Under the pieces are notes generated by a model that saw only the letters and a program-made list of their open reading frames with translations, searched no databases and was not told where the DNA came from. Shown here piece after piece: positions 26,031 to 39,491 of a stretch of 64,000 bases of DNA (the stretch's first letter is position 1; every line of letters starts with the position of its first letter). The stretch comes from Formicarius rufipectus (taxonomy: Eukaryota > Chordata > Aves > Passeriformes > Formicariidae), in assembly GCA_013399695.1 (NCBI GenBank), contig VXAU01003998.1:659888-723887 (forward strand), in the 5' to 3' direction. Made by a program: the position numbers and the translations under genes.

Positions 26031-26036
26031 CACTAC
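26031..26036. repeat. Right target-site duplication (cactac) of the solo LTR
   Basis: Partner of 25587-25592. CR1 sequence resumes immediately afterwards with the segment that reads like ctccttcagatagctgtag in other avian copies. Confidence 0.88.
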
Positions 26037-27720
26037 CACACTCCTTCAGATAGCTGTAGGGAGCAATAAGGTCTCCCCTGAGCCTCCTTTTCTCCAGGCT
26101 AAATAAGCCCAGCTCCCTCAGCCACTCTTCACTGGATTTATTTGCTAGACCCTTCACAGCTCCCCTGCCCTCTCCTGGACTTGCTCCAGCACCCCTTTCT
26201 TGTTGTGAGGGGCCCGAAACTGAACACAGGATACAAGGTGCAGTCTCACAAGGGTAATCACTGCCCTAGTCCTGCTGGTCACAATATTGCTGACACAGGC
26301 CTGGATGCCACTGGCCTTCTTGGCCATCTGGGCACATGCTGGCTCATGTTCAGCTGGCTGTTTACCACTCTGTCCAGGTACCTCTTGGAGCCTTCCTGGC
26401 CTCCCACAGATCAACACTCCCACCCAAATTGCTGTCATCTGCAAACGGACTGAGGATGCCCTTGATCCCCTTGTCCAGGTCATTGACTAAGATATCAAAC
26501 AAGACTGGCCCCAATACTAAGCCCTGGGGAACACCATTTGGGACTGGCCACCGTAAGAGTAAAGAATATAACTCCGGTTCCTGCCACTCTCTGAGCTCGA
26601 CCATCTGGACAGGTTTTTTACCCAACCAAGAGTGCACCTGTCCAAGCCACAGTCTGCCAGCTTCTCCAGAAGAACACTGTGGGAAACCATGTCAAAGGCT
26701 TTACTAGTCTAGGCAGACAACATGCACAGCCTTTCCCTCATCCACAAAGCAGAACCAACCTTTCATGAACACATGCTTGATCCCCTGGTTGTCCTGCCCC
26801 AGCCATATGATGGCACTCCAAATGACCTGCTACATGACCTTGCTGGGCACTGAGATCAGGCTGACAGGCTTGTAGTGAACTGGACTCTCCTTCCAGCCAC
26901 TCTTGTAGGTCAATGTCACATTTGCCAACCTCCAGTCAAACGGGATCTCCCAAGTGAGCCAAGAATAATGATAAATGACAGAAAGTGGCTCGACGAGCAC
27001 TTCCATGACCTCCCTCAATACCCTCAGTTGGGTCCCACCCAGCTCCATAGACTTGTGTGTGTTTAAGTGGTGTAGCAGGTCACTGACCATTTCCCCTTGG
27101 ATTATGGGGGCTTCATTCTGTTCCCTGTCTTCCAGCTCAGGAGATTGGTACCCAGAGAACAACTGCTCTTATTAGTAAAGACTGTGGCAAAGAAGGCATT
27201 ATGTAGCTCAGCCTTTTGCTCATCTTCTGTCACCGTGCCTTCCCCTCACATCCAGTAGAGTATAGAGAATTTCCTTAGCTCTCCTTTTGTTGCTAATGTA
27301 TTTATGGAAACATCTTTTACTGTCTTTTATGGCACTGGCCAGATTAAGTTCTAGCTGGGCTTTGGCCCTTCTGTTTTCCTCCCTATATAATCTCACGACA
27401 TCCCTGTAGTTCTCCTGAATTGCTGCCTCCTTCTTCCAAAGGTGATAAACTTGCATTTTGGTCCTGAGATCCAGCCAAAGCTCTCTGTTGAGCCAGGCTG
27501 GGCTCCTTTCACTGGCTCATCTTTTGGCACATGGGGACAAGTCTTCTCCTGCACTTTTAGGATTTCCTTCTTGAACAGTGTCCAGCCTTCCTGACTCCTC
27601 TGCCCTTCAGACTGCCTCCCAAAGGACTCTGTCAACCAGGCTCCTAAAAAGGGCAATGTCTGCCGTGTTGAAGCTCAGAAATAGCAGTTCTGTTGAGCTC
27701 TCTCCTTACTTCTCTTAGTT

Positions 27721-30700
27721 TATTTCCTACAAAGGAAACAGTATGGACAGCGAAGGTTCTGCAGTATGAATTAATTTAGAGTTCTTGAATCAAAACTCCA
27801 GAAGAAGCTAAAAAAAAAACTTGATAAATGGGCAAGACTGAGACAGACAAAATTTACTGTTGTCAGGTACAGAATAGTAAATCTTTCTAGATACCAAAAA
27901 GAATCATTTACTGTTCACATATATGGACAGATTCTAAATTAGTCAGAACCTCTCAGGGGAATTATCTAGCATCATTATGGACAATTCACTGGAAATACCC
28001 ATTCAGTGTGTAACAGCAACCCAAAGAGTAAGAAATTAGACTAGTTTAGTCCTAGAGTACACAAACAGTCCAGATTTTTTAATACTAGTGACTTCACTAG
28101 AAACACATATATTTGATAGACTATCATTTAGAGCGATATTTCTAGGGTATCTTATAGTCATTTTGTAATTTTTTAATGGCTTTTTCATAGTTGTTGTTAT
28201 TGTAATTACAAATCTTTATACTCTGCTGATCAGAATGCCACACACTGTTTAGACAACTGCCCAAGAGAAATTCAAGTGTATTACATCTGCGTTTGACATT
28301 GACACATTTATCAAACGTTTTTTTTCCCAAGAAATAGGTATCACATTAGTCTGACAAGATATATTTTCCACAGTCACAGTTACTGGAAGCAACTATATCA
28401 TCATCCTTTAAACTTTTATTGATCAAAATTCATGCCAGCCACACCATTATTTGGCCAAGGCAAATACGAGGTTGACAGGCATAAAATTATTTGAGTTATC
28501 TTGTTCAGTCCTTTAAAATATGGGCAGGGCATTGTCTTTCAACCAGTCTTCTGAAACTTACTGGGCATTCTGGAAAAAAATTATCAACAACCTATATAGC
28601 ATTTGGGCCATCTCTCCTAAAACTCTGAAAAGGCATCAGCCTTGATTTTTAAAACTCTATTTCTAGAGGCTAACCAAATGCTGGTATGGAGAAGGGAATC
28701 TCATCACTTTACCTCATCTGCTTTTTCCCCCCAAATGCAAAATAGAAAATATTACTAACATAAAATTTGCCTTAGCAGGGTTTGATGTTTTGCCAAGACA
28801 CATATTTAAGATGCTTTAATATTGACAGTGCATAGTCTCCTCTATTTGTCTGAGAGCAAACTCACCCACAGTATCACAGCTCTTATTATCCCTGTGTGAT
28901 GAAGCTGGTCATTCTGTGTCCTGGTGGCTCGTGACAGGCTGCACCCACTGCCTTACATTATGCTTTGTTTCAGGGGAGCAGAGAGGATTTCCCACCTGTT
29001 GGATACCATTTAAGACCTCTTATTTCCAACTTGCTCATGACTGAGAAAGAGTAATGCAGTTTTAACATAAAATGCCCCTTTCACTTTTAGGAGTCTACTT
29101 GATTCTTCCTAAATAAATCATAACCATACACATCGATATTGAAATTTTTCCACAACGTTTCATTCCAAAATGCTTTGTTGCATCATGACTTAAAGGAGAG
29201 CATTTTATTTTTTATATAGACTACAAGGGAATTGGCTAACCTAATCAAGGTGAGGAAGGCAGAGATATTGTCAGTGACTTCCTGCATTAATTCATCTATC
29301 TTCCTGCTGCTCACAAAGGTTACAACATTCCCACATGCACAGAAGTCAGGCTTCCATCCTCCTACTGTTAAATCACATTTTTCTTTTTGCTCTCACAGGG
29401 TGGCTCTGTAATAGCACATAGGAATCATCAAGACAGATGAGACAATTTTTCAAATAACATTTTATGGGCAGAGCTATACACTCATTATAAAAAGGAATCA
29501 AGACTTTAAAATAACTCCTGAAGATGGGAACACATTCCATTATGCATCTAGAAAGTCGCTGTGAAATATACTGATCAGAAATCCTTTCCCAATATCTGTT
29601 TTCCCTTCAATTTATAAAATAAAACATAAATAAAACCTGCTTTTAAAATTCCAGCTTAATCTGACACAACTGTCTATGCCACTAGATTGAATACAAAACA
29701 TAGAAATTCTGAACAATGGAGTTTGAACATCTTTAATTAAAGTAGCATCATTTTTTGCAACAGATGAAAAGTACTACAGGTTATATTAAAGTCAGCAGCC
29801 CACCAGACTCCTCCACTAATTACAGAACACACCCACTTCCAGTGCATTTGTAACTCAACATGGTATCCCTCTTTAGCCAGAAGTCACGAGGCAGCACTTT
29901 CTCCCTACTTCAGAACCTTCCAGACATCTGGTGAACTCAATTAACACACACTGAAACAGGCAGTTCAGCTGAGAATAACAATAAGGAAACTCCTTCCTGG
30001 GTATTCCAGAACCTGACTCAACTGAAGTGTCACTGCACAACAGCTAAAACCCACCTCATCTGCCTTGAGTTCTCATCAATCAACTTCAGCAGTGCTTTAC
30101 TCTCACAACAAAAGTCATTGTATGCAAAAGACTAAGAACTACTGCTCAAGTGTCCTGTGAAGGAGGTGAACTGCACGTCCTTACTCCTACTCACGATGCT
30201 CGCACGTTGGCAGGTTCCATGAGTGTTGGAGTCTGACAGCAGCCAAAGTTTTTGCCATTCTGACTTGAGCACCTTCTGGCTCTCTTTCAAGTCCACTGAT
30301 GCACAGGGGCTTTAACTCCCTTGCCCAGCCTCTCCAATAGTCACTCTAAATAAAAGCTACATCCTCTTAATGGAGGTGGCATCTGCACGGCCTGGCTGCT
30401 ATTACAATTTCAAGTAACAATGGGAATTGAAACACATCACTTCCAATTACTCCAAATGCATTTAACCCCTGCAGACAGAAAAAAATATCAATATCTGATT
30501 TTCCAACTATTTTGATATATTGAATTTCAACTCAAAAATATCTGAATTGTTCCAAGGGACAAAGTAGCACTTCTTTTCTAACTACCAGGCTGAAAAAAGC
30601 CTGGATTGGCAGTTTTAAGCAACTTGTCTTTCCAACCTAGTGCTGAAACACTGTGGTATTTACTGGATAGGGGAGAGCTTGGTTAGCTATGGTACCTTTA

Positions 30701-33700
30701 GAACCACACAGCCTGAAAAATGTTTGAATTAATTAGCTCACTCTTATTTTGAATGTTTCATTGCCCAAGAAAAGTCTTCTGACCCGTGAGGGAATTCCTA
30801 TGACATTTCATGTTTTTTTGAATCACTACACCTTTGTCACATTTGCCTAAGGCATGCAACCATTCTTATTACAAAATGCTTGAAATTTTTTATTTTTTTT
30901 AGACCTTGCATCTCTCCAGGTGCTCAAAGAATATTTCACAGGACTACTGCTAGAGATGGAAGCAATCCATTGTTGAGCTCAGAGGATCAAAATATTCTGT
31001 AATTCAACTGCTGAGCACCATTGGACATAAATATGGGACGATTCTGGCCATTTATTCACTGCTGAACTCTTCACATCAGTTGTGTGAGGTGAAGCAAAGC
31101 ATCTGCAAAAGTTATACAGACTGCTTTTTCTGGACTATTTTTGCTTTTCTCACTCACTCTCTCCTTTCACCTCTGCAGTCTCCTACTCTCTTTTCCTTCT
31201 GTGTTCACATATGGGCATTCTCACGTAAAGGACAAGCTACATTCCCTGGTAAGCATTACAACCCAGAAGTAAAAGAATTACTGAGCTAAGTTTGTGGGGG
31301 AAAAGAGCTAATAAATGAGCAAATGGTGTGTTATATGTTTGAGATCACTTATAAGTGAAAACGAGAGTAAAATATTCTGCAGATTTTCCTGGTTGACTTC
31401 ACTTTGTGCTCTGCAAGGGTAAAACAATCTCCTAAAACTGAAAAGATAAAGGATTGAAAGGAGAGTGCAAAGTATCTCTTCTCCTCCTGTCTTGGAAAAT
31501 TATCAGGCTTTTTTAAATTACACATAAACTGTTACCCCATTTTTCCTTTCCTTACCCCTCAGCTCCTCATCAAAGAGCAACTAATCTTGTATGGAAGAGA
31601 AAAAAGACTACTACTGCTAATGTACCCATACAGAGGAACATATTTAGCATATCCTTAAACTTATCATTATTAGGAACATATATAAGCCCATACTTAGAAG
31701 CTAAGTTTCTATTCTGGACCTTTGTGAGAACAGAAGGCACTGCTAATTTTAAAACAAACAGAAGTAAGAAAAAGATGAAAACTATGTTGCACCTTTAAAA
31801 ATAATAAATTCAGTATGAGACTATGAGCTACAGAGTGCAAAAATTTTGTTTCTTAAAATAATTTTGAAAGGATTGGTTTTTCACATGCCTTCTTACACAG
31901 GCTCCCCTCTTGACTGAAAGGGAGGTAAGAAACATCAAAGGCTAAATTGGTCGTGAGGTCGCCTGAAGAAAAAGGTTCTTTCAGGTCAGTGTGAAGGGTA
32001 ATAACATTCACTCAGCCTCAGCAATTAAGAAAATTGTTTCCATCTCTACAGGCATCAGTCTCTTGAAAACTGAAGGAACAATGTATTCAACACGAACACG
32101 AATGAAATGTTGACCAGACAGAAAAAGAGACTAAAAATATACTTGGATAACAAGAGACTCTTTTGGAGGGGGGGAATAAATGAGTAGCTAGGCAATGCAT
32201 TAAAATTATTTCCCTGGCTTCCATTCAGATGCTGTCCAAGCACAGCTTCCTTGTTTGGCATGTTGCTTGCCCTCACGTCACCTTCATTCTCTCACTCAGA
32301 TAACCTACCAATAAAAATATACAGAGCCCTATTCTAGGATTCAGCAGTATTAGCCCAATAGCCAGCAGCAAAAACTGGAGCTTTCTTGATTCATAAAGAA
32401 TTTTAAAGCCCTTTTGAACTACAGAGGATAAGGAGGGTGAGAGCTCACATCAAACTGATGCACAGGACTCTTTCAGGTTCACTTACAAAGCAGGACGTGT
32501 TCATTATCCACAGTGAAGGGCTTACCAGCCTACTGTGTTGTGCATGTTCCCACGGGAAGACAGTACAACTGAGGAAAAGGAATGCTGAATCTGAAATTCA
32601 TTTCATCAGCCTAATACATTTTTGATTAATTACAGAAAATTATTTCCCACTTCACTTCCACATTGATGGCTTTTTTTGGCTTCTCAAACCTCTTCAATGC
32701 ACAACATTGGCTCCCTTCAGTCATCTGTCACTAAAACACACAACCAGCACAGAACAGGACTGCACACACACCTAACTGTTCTGCAGAATACATATGAGGA
32801 AAGAAAAAGAGAATTATCCAAGTGAAACTGCAGGAGGTGATTCTGGTTGATGGAATCCCTCATGCACCCCCTCAAAGTAGCAGAAACTGCACCATCAAAC
32901 AGATGGGGATATGATCATCATCATTATTCTGCTTTAAGAAAACGCTGACATTTTATGCTTAAATAATCAGGAACAGCGAGCTCACTGCCCAGAGAGCATG
33001 AATTAGGGCTCCTACTGATGAACTGTCTTTTCAGCCCACCTTCCTGGCATCCCTGGTGTGCTCCTTTTCACTGCTCCACTGTGCAGCACACATCTTCTCC
33101 AGTCTCCTTCCACGGCTCATCGCTGCTGCCCCACTGCCACAGTCAAAAGGCTCCTCTTCCTCCGTGGAGGAAGAAACAGGACATACCCTGCCCTACTGCT
33201 ATGTTGCTGCCTGCCCCTACAAATCACCCTGCAACACAGAGACTGAGCTGCAGCAAGACAGCAGCAGCCCTTCCATTTTCAGCATGCTTCTGTCTCATTA
33301 GGCAACATGCCTCAACTAGGAGCAAACTAAAAAGAAAATAGGAAGAATGAGTTTGATAAAGGAGGCCTTATCAGCCTTTGGTGCCATCAAACCTACCAGA
33401 AATGGGGGAAGGGAGGCAGTTTCAAAGGCAATGCTTTTCCACACCGCAGTATCTGGGAGCCAGACTCCGCTGAGCACACGCAGCACACACAATAGACACA
33501 GTTGCCCCGGCAACAGCATCACAAGGAAATTTTTCAGTAAAGCATCTTGCTTTTTACCAAGGTTACTTTCAGATTACCACTTAGCACAGAAATCTGTAGG
33601 GATCAGACAACATCTTGCATCTGTCTTGAACACGCCTGCAGGGAAAGATGCGATGGCCACACCACAGGGAAGAATGAGGCACTCCACAAGTAAAACTGGG

Positions 33701-34921
33701 ACCTGGGCTCAAACCACCCAACACACCATCTGACAGCAACAGCTTGCAAGCTAATACATTGTCACCTCACGACAGACTAAGAGTGTGATCAGTTGTAATC
33801 GAATGTGCTTTAATCTTTTGTTTGTTTTCTTAAAAATTACTCATTCTAAATAAAGACCTATTGTGTGTTTCTGCAACAAGAGACCTAGGTTTCTAATACT
33901 GATCACCACCTCAAAAAAAAAAAAAAAAATCCCAAGAAGAAAAAAAATAAAACCAGGAAACATCTAAGCTACTCATTTTCACAAATACTTTTATCCTTCC
34001 ACTAATGCTGTTAAAAGGCAGTGAAAGTACATGGTGAAGCACGTGTCTTGAGAAAAAGCTGGTCACAAAAGACCATTTGAATAATTTGAAAGCTTAAACT
34101 ACACCAACTTCATCTGGTCCCCCTTGCTTTTCAGATAAACAAAAACACATCCATCTTTTCCCCCTGAGATGCAAGAATTTTTTTCTCACACATTTAAGCT
34201 GTGATCAACTGTCACTCCCAAAAGATAAAGAAAAAGGACTTCTTCAAAATATGAAACAAACACCACTTGAGAAAACACTTCCTCAACAGCTCTTTCTGCT
34301 TAAAGGAGGAAAAAGTTTTAAACTTCAAAATTTACAAGTTTTTTTAGTATACCATCTCATGACTGGAAAGCTGCAAAAGTAACCCCCCCATAATCAAATG
34401 GCACAAGAGAACTGTTTTGTAACTTGCTCACAGGATACAAGTATTCAACACGACTCAAAGTTGCCACTGAATGAAACTAATCAACTTAAATAGGACTGTT
34501 CCTAAATTTATGTCTTGCTACCTCTAAAGATAACAGTGTGTTCTTGAAATATATCCTTGTGACAAACAATAGATAATTTCAGCATCAATTGTGTATATAT
34601 AGTTCCAGCCCAAAGGCTGTCACGCCATACCAGAGAGCTTCATTAGAGAAGTCACTTCAGGCTCCACTAGAAGGCAGGCAGTTCAAAAACTGTCTGCTAC
34701 CAAGAGCTGCAGGGACCCAATTACACATCCAAGTCTTGACACTTTGGGGAAAAGAATCATGTTAGTTCTGATGAGTTGTAGAAAACCTTCAGATTTTTTG
34801 GCCCTCTGATAATAAAAGATATTGCACAATAGATATTAACTTTACCTCTGGAAGAACAGGCAAGAATAAGACAAAAGAGGCTACTGCAACAATTTAAACA
34901 GGAACAAGCTGAGTCCTCCAC
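27721..34921. other. Unannotated intronic/intergenic DNA
   Basis: No exon, RNA gene or transposon recognised. AT-rich, with short homopolymer tracts (for example A17 at 33913-33929) and a chance-looking plus-strand open frame at 33018-33341 that is rich in Ser, Cys and Pro and matches no family I know. A consensus-like minus-strand donor near 28861 is not matched by a coding exon I could recognise. Confidence 0.5.
33913..33929. repeat. Poly-A run (A17)
   Basis: Seventeen consecutive A, followed by further A-rich sequence to about 33950. No retroposed gene is visible upstream. Confidence 0.95.
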
Positions 34922-35113
34922 TGTATGGAGTCATGACTGGGTATTTATTGGGTTTCTGGTGACCAGGGTTTGGTAGTGGGGAGGCTACAGGGGTGGCTTC
35001 TGTGAAAAGCTGCTAGAAGCTTCCCCCACGTCCAGCAGAGGCAATGCCAGCTGTCTCCAGGAGGGACCAGCCGCTGGCCAAGGCCAAGTCCATCAGGAGT
35101 GACAGCGGTAACA

Positions 35114-35121
35114 TATTTAAG
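35114..35121 (+). promoter_or_regulatory. TATA-like box of the 1.06-kb LTR
   Basis: Sequence tatttaag, placed where the core promoter of this LTR class is expected and followed by the long transcribed repeat region. Present activity is unknown. Confidence 0.45.
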
Positions 35122-35799
35122 AAGGGGAAAAAAGTTATTGGGCAGATGAAAGTTGCAGCCAGAGAAGAACAGAGCGAGAGCATGTGAACAACTCTGCAGA
35201 CACCAAGGGCAGTGCAGAAGGAGGGGCAGCAGGTGCTGCAGGTGCCAGAGCTGAGGTTCCCCTGCAATCCGTGGTGCAGACCAAGGTGGAGCAGCTGTGA
35301 CCCTGCAGCCCATGGAGGATCACTGAGCTACAGAGATGCACCTGGACCCCACAGAAGAGCCCATGCCAGAGCAGGTGGATGCCCAAAGGAGGCTGTGACC
35401 CCGTGGGAGGCCCATGCTGGAGCAGGGTCCTGCCAGGGATGGAGAGAGGAGCTCAAGCTGGAGCAGGTTTTCCTGGTGGGACCTGTGGCTATGTGTGAAA
35501 CCCACGTTGGAGCAATCTGTGCCTGATGAACTGCATCCCACGGAAAAGGACACATGTTGCAGCCAGTCTGTGAAGAACTGTTGCCCATGGGATGGTCTCA
35601 TGCTGAGCAAGTTCATGAAGGGTTGTCTTCCATGGGAAGGACCCCACGAGGAGTAGAGAAAGGACTCCTCTCCCTGAGCAGCGGCAGAAACAACCACTGA
35701 CCATAACCCCCCTTCCACTGTGGGGGAGGAGATAGAGGTGGAGGGAAGTGTTTCTAAGATTTATTTTACTTTTCATTCTCCTTCTCTGATTCTGTTAGT

Positions 35800-35805
35800 A
35801 ATAAA
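35800..35805 (+). terminator. Polyadenylation signal of the 1.06-kb LTR
   Basis: AATAAA about 180 nt before the LTR 3' end, followed by a T-rich stretch and 'gagtctgttttgcctgtgac'. R would therefore run roughly from 35140 to 35825, unusually long compared with the LTR at 25593-26030. Confidence 0.6.
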
Positions 35806-35983
35806 TTCAGTTAATATCCCCACTTTGAGTCTGTTTTGCCTGTGACAGTGACTGTCAAATGATCTCTCCAGGTCCTTAACTCATGAACCCTTCGTTATAT
35901 TTTCTCTCCTCTGTCCAGTTGCAGAGGGGAGAGAGAGCAGCTTTAGCACGTACCTGGTGTCCAGCCAGGGTCAACTAACTACA

Positions 35984-38900
35984 ACATCCTAATGGAGATG
36001 GCATCACTTAAAGAAATTATTCCTGTTGCAGGAATAATTTGGGTAAAGTCTCCAGCTTGAAGTGACAAAATATGTCTACATAATTACAGCTGTCCCCGTG
36101 CTCTTAAAAACTCTATATATACAGCTGCATGGAAACTCAGAAGCAACACTAAAAAAGAGTAACTGCCTTAAGAAGCCTTTATATGTATTTCAAAGGGGCT
36201 TTCTGGGGAATCCAGGCAATAATTACTTTTTTTTTCTTTCTTTTTCCCCCCCTTTTTTTTTTTGAGAGATGTGTTTTTTTGCTTTTCCTGTTGTCCTTCA
36301 AAGTGGGTTCTGCAAGGGATTCCCAGCCCTCAGAGCTGCATAGCAAAAATTATTCAAGACGCTCGTGGGCTAAATCAGACAGGTATCCACATATTGTATA
36401 GATAATTTCTCATTTCAAACCAACTTTCTGGGAATACTAAAAATCAAAGTAGCAGAACATCATGCAAAAGAAGAGAATGATGTAACAGAAAACACCTGGG
36501 ACTGCAATTCAAAGAACTGAGTCCCTCTAGTCCCATATCAGCCAGTGCCCAGCAGCGGCTTGGGCAAGCCAAGTGAGTGGGTGCCTCCACACCACAGCTG
36601 TGGAACACCAACAGCATTTCCATCCATGACACTTGGACAGTGTCACTGCAATCACCCATATAGATCAGGAGCAATTAATTCCCAAACATCCAAAGAACCA
36701 AAAACTGTTTATATCTTCACCCGTATGACAGAGATATGGATGATAAGGTTTAAGGCTTCTTCATTACCCTTTAAGAATAAAACATTCATTTTCAAAACTG
36801 CCAATGGATTTGATCAAGGCCTTAATTCACTTGCAGTTCCCAGTCTACATCAAGGGCAGAACTTCCCAGATCCATCTTTCCAAAGTGTCTTCTCATGATC
36901 GTCACCTCCCCCCACCTCACAAGCTACTCACAACTTAAAATGTTCCACCCAAGAAAAAACCAACCAAACCAAAGCCATCAACTGTTTGACAAATTTTATA
37001 TGAGCTATTTGCAATATCAAAAACTGGAATGTGGTTATTAATAATGCTTTGTTAAACCTATTATATTTCCACTTCTCTGCTCATCTGAAAGGTTTTGTGC
37101 ATCATCAAAAATGAGCTCAGTATGAAATCAAAGTTCCAGGATAGCAGAAAGTACCAGAGGAAATTGCTGTCAAGGAAGCACAACACAACTAAGTAATAAG
37201 CTTAGTTTGTTTCTGTTTCTGCTTTTAAAATCATGCGCACTGAATTTTGCATTCCTGTGGAAAATAAAACCTACCCCTTACAATGGAAGACATCTTCAAA
37301 GAACAAAATTGGAAGGAGACAAGGAAAAAACTACGTAGGCAGACGCTAACCCTTAGCAGGGCTGGGAGAATGGGAAGAAGGCAGCCTTTTTGTTATATAT
37401 GTCTGGGAGCATGAGAAAAATACAAGTGACATTTGTGGGAGAGGTCAAAAAAATATCTCCTATTATTAACACATCTGCAGAAGAAACTCTGTTTCAAAGG
37501 AGGACTGTTGTGACTTCCAATTAGAACAGGAATAGCCTTACCTTATTTCAAATACAGTAGAATATTAACAGTAAATGCAAAATCATGAAACCAGAGATTT
37601 GCATATTAGGTTATCTACTGTATTTAAATCTGGGTATATTAGAAATTCTTTTCTTCTGAGGGAAGAGAATGAGTAGCTTGATTCCCCTCCTTCTCACTGA
37701 CCTTCTCACCAAGATTTAGGACTGTCTGAAAGTATTCTGCCTCTAGCCTAAATAAGACAGTGTTCCTCATCACTAAAACACATCCTAAAAGCAAAATATA
37801 AGGAAGAGAAATGTTAGCTTATAACAGAAGTCTGCCACTCCTACTCACATATTTATAGCACCAGGGCTGAGTATAAGCGTTGTAGAATTTAAAATAACAG
37901 TAAGAATATTAAGGACTCTGAAGACAAGAAATCATAAGCTGTAGCATAAGAGGCACAAGGAAAAATGTAATCTAACAGTGCAACTATCCCACTGTGAAAG
38001 CCATCTACACATCAATAAAGCATCCAAATGAAATGATGATCAAGTACTGCTGATACAGCTTAATACAGCAGTTTTGAAAAGCTCCCATCCGAAACCAGAG
38101 GAGAAAGAGTTGTACATTAGTTATGGGAGAAATTCCATGCCCCTATGGCCTGAAATTAGGAATTACATTAGAATTTGTAATTGGCCATACAACTTTCCAA
38201 AAAGATCATTTTAGCTGCAAGGTCAGAAACACCTGACGCACTGGAAACTCCACCATCTCTACCAGTAACTAAAGTTAAATTATTTTAGGATACTCTTGGC
38301 CAACACAGTGTTATGGTAAGTGTTCTTATGACAAGTTTCTGCTGAGAGAAAGGGTTTGCATCTCTGAATTCTAACTTAGAAGACCTTACTGAGGAAATTT
38401 TTCTTTTTAATTTGAATCTTTCAAGTTGTTGATTTGTGGTCTTTAAAGACAATGGCTAGCAAATTGATACTTTTTTAAATATTTAAAAATCAGTAAATTT
38501 TGTGAAACACTATGCTTTACTACAGCAAGAAAAGCAATTGGAAAATTTGCATAACCCAGCTTGCAAGCACAATTGTAAACTAAAAGTCAATTGTAAACTC
38601 TAAAAATTAGGCAGAGAAATAACCAAAATCAGACATTAAAAGTATTATTTTTTTTCCTAAGATTGAATGAACTTGAAGATTTAGTTCCATAAGCAAGTTC
38701 TTCAAGAACTAATTGTGAAAGAATATTGAGAGCACTTCTTTCAGCCATTAGAAGGGTGTATCCACATGTTCACTCTTACCCTCACATGTGCAGTGCACAA
38801 TCTGTGTCACCCCAGTTCCAGACAGCACATCTCATAAACCAGACTCTTCACAAGTGCTGGCAACAGGGACCTTAGAAGACTCTGATGCAGTGACAGAGTC

Positions 38901-39491
38901 ATGTCATGCAGCCTCAGCTTCAGTTCAGGAAGAACAGGCTTCCTGCAGATTGCCAAAAGGAAGGCCAGAGAATAGGTCATCCTCCCTCCTTGCAGGAAAT
39001 GTTGAACAGGATGAACACACTGCTCACCTCCATGGCAAGCCTGAACAAGCTAATTTTTAAAAAAATAATAAAATTTAAAAACAAAATTCTTGTATTTCCT
39101 CAAAAGATGCAGAGTTCTGAAGCACCCCTCCACAGGTCTGCCTGCAGTATTGTCAAAGGATTTAGTCATTCCAGAGGGAGAGCCAGAGATTTTATAATTT
39201 TTTAAAATGAGATCTGATTAAAATTTAACACAGTTAAATAACATATCTAGCAGCTTAAATACCCTACTTCTAAAAATGACGACAAGTAGAAATTGCAAGA
39301 CAAGCAGGATCTTTAAAAATCAGCTGCTTTAGGTGCCTAAGAGAGTGGAGAATAGTTTAAGCCAGAGCTTTAAAGCTTTGGGCTACTACCTGCTCATTCC
39401 TATCCAGACTGTCACAAGGCACTGCACCAGTGTGATGGGCTGTGAGTGTCTTTCACTAAGAGAGCCCTATTTTAAACCAAAACTTCTGTTC
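35984..39491. other. Unannotated intronic/intergenic DNA
   Basis: Nothing recognised apart from a T/C-rich tract (about 36229-36263, including T runs on either side of a C run). Open frames such as plus 36545-36898 and plus 38788-39060 have no recognisable motif and no matching splice sites. Confidence 0.5.

Larger units (their letters stand above)
25291..27720 (-). mobile_element. CR1 LINE, 5'-truncated, minus strand, split by a solo LTR
   Basis: A CR1 non-LTR retrotransposon lying antisense to the given strand. The 3' terminus at 25291-25320 carries the octamer-like tail typical of CR1 (tagaatcat units on the plus strand). Going to higher coordinates the minus strand encodes decayed ORF2: the reverse-transcriptase thumb (about 26154-26350), the palm with GVPQG and the FADD catalytic motif (about 26434-26535), motif A around 26690-26740, the fingers (26830-27090) and the linker before the endonuclease (27220-27656). 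The endonuclease and ORF1 are absent: about 2.0 kb of CR1 remains of a roughly 4.5-kb element. Motif A is interrupted by two adjacent stop codons and the thumb is in another frame from FADD, so the copy is dead. A 438-bp LTR interrupts the 3' UTR side. Exact 5' breakpoint is uncertain by about 20 bp. Confidence 0.95.
34922..35983 (+). mobile_element. Solo LTR, about 1.06 kb, avian ERV (ERVL-like)
   Basis: Plus-strand sequence with the layout of a common long avian LTR family. An initial U3 leads to tatttaag at 35114-35121. Next is a long region of imperfect units built on 'ctggagcag' and 'cccatggg' (about 35260-35650), followed by a G-rich stretch, AATAAA at 35800-35805 and a terminal segment rich in ctctcc/ctgtccag. 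It ends near ccagccagggtcaac...taca, as expected of this family. Open frames across it (for example minus 34945-35313) are chance translations of the repeats. I see no adjoining gag-pol-env sequence, so it is a solo LTR. The left end could be 34922 or 34934, and no clear target duplication survives, which suggests an older insertion. Family assignment is from memory of related repeats. Confidence 0.82.

Noticed and set aside
26142..26707. Plus-strand frames over the CR1
   Set aside because: They are antisense shadows of the minus-strand reverse-transcriptase sequence.
34945..35776. Several overlapping frames of 80-130 codons on both strands
   Set aside because: They lie within the solo LTR and reflect its repeated units.
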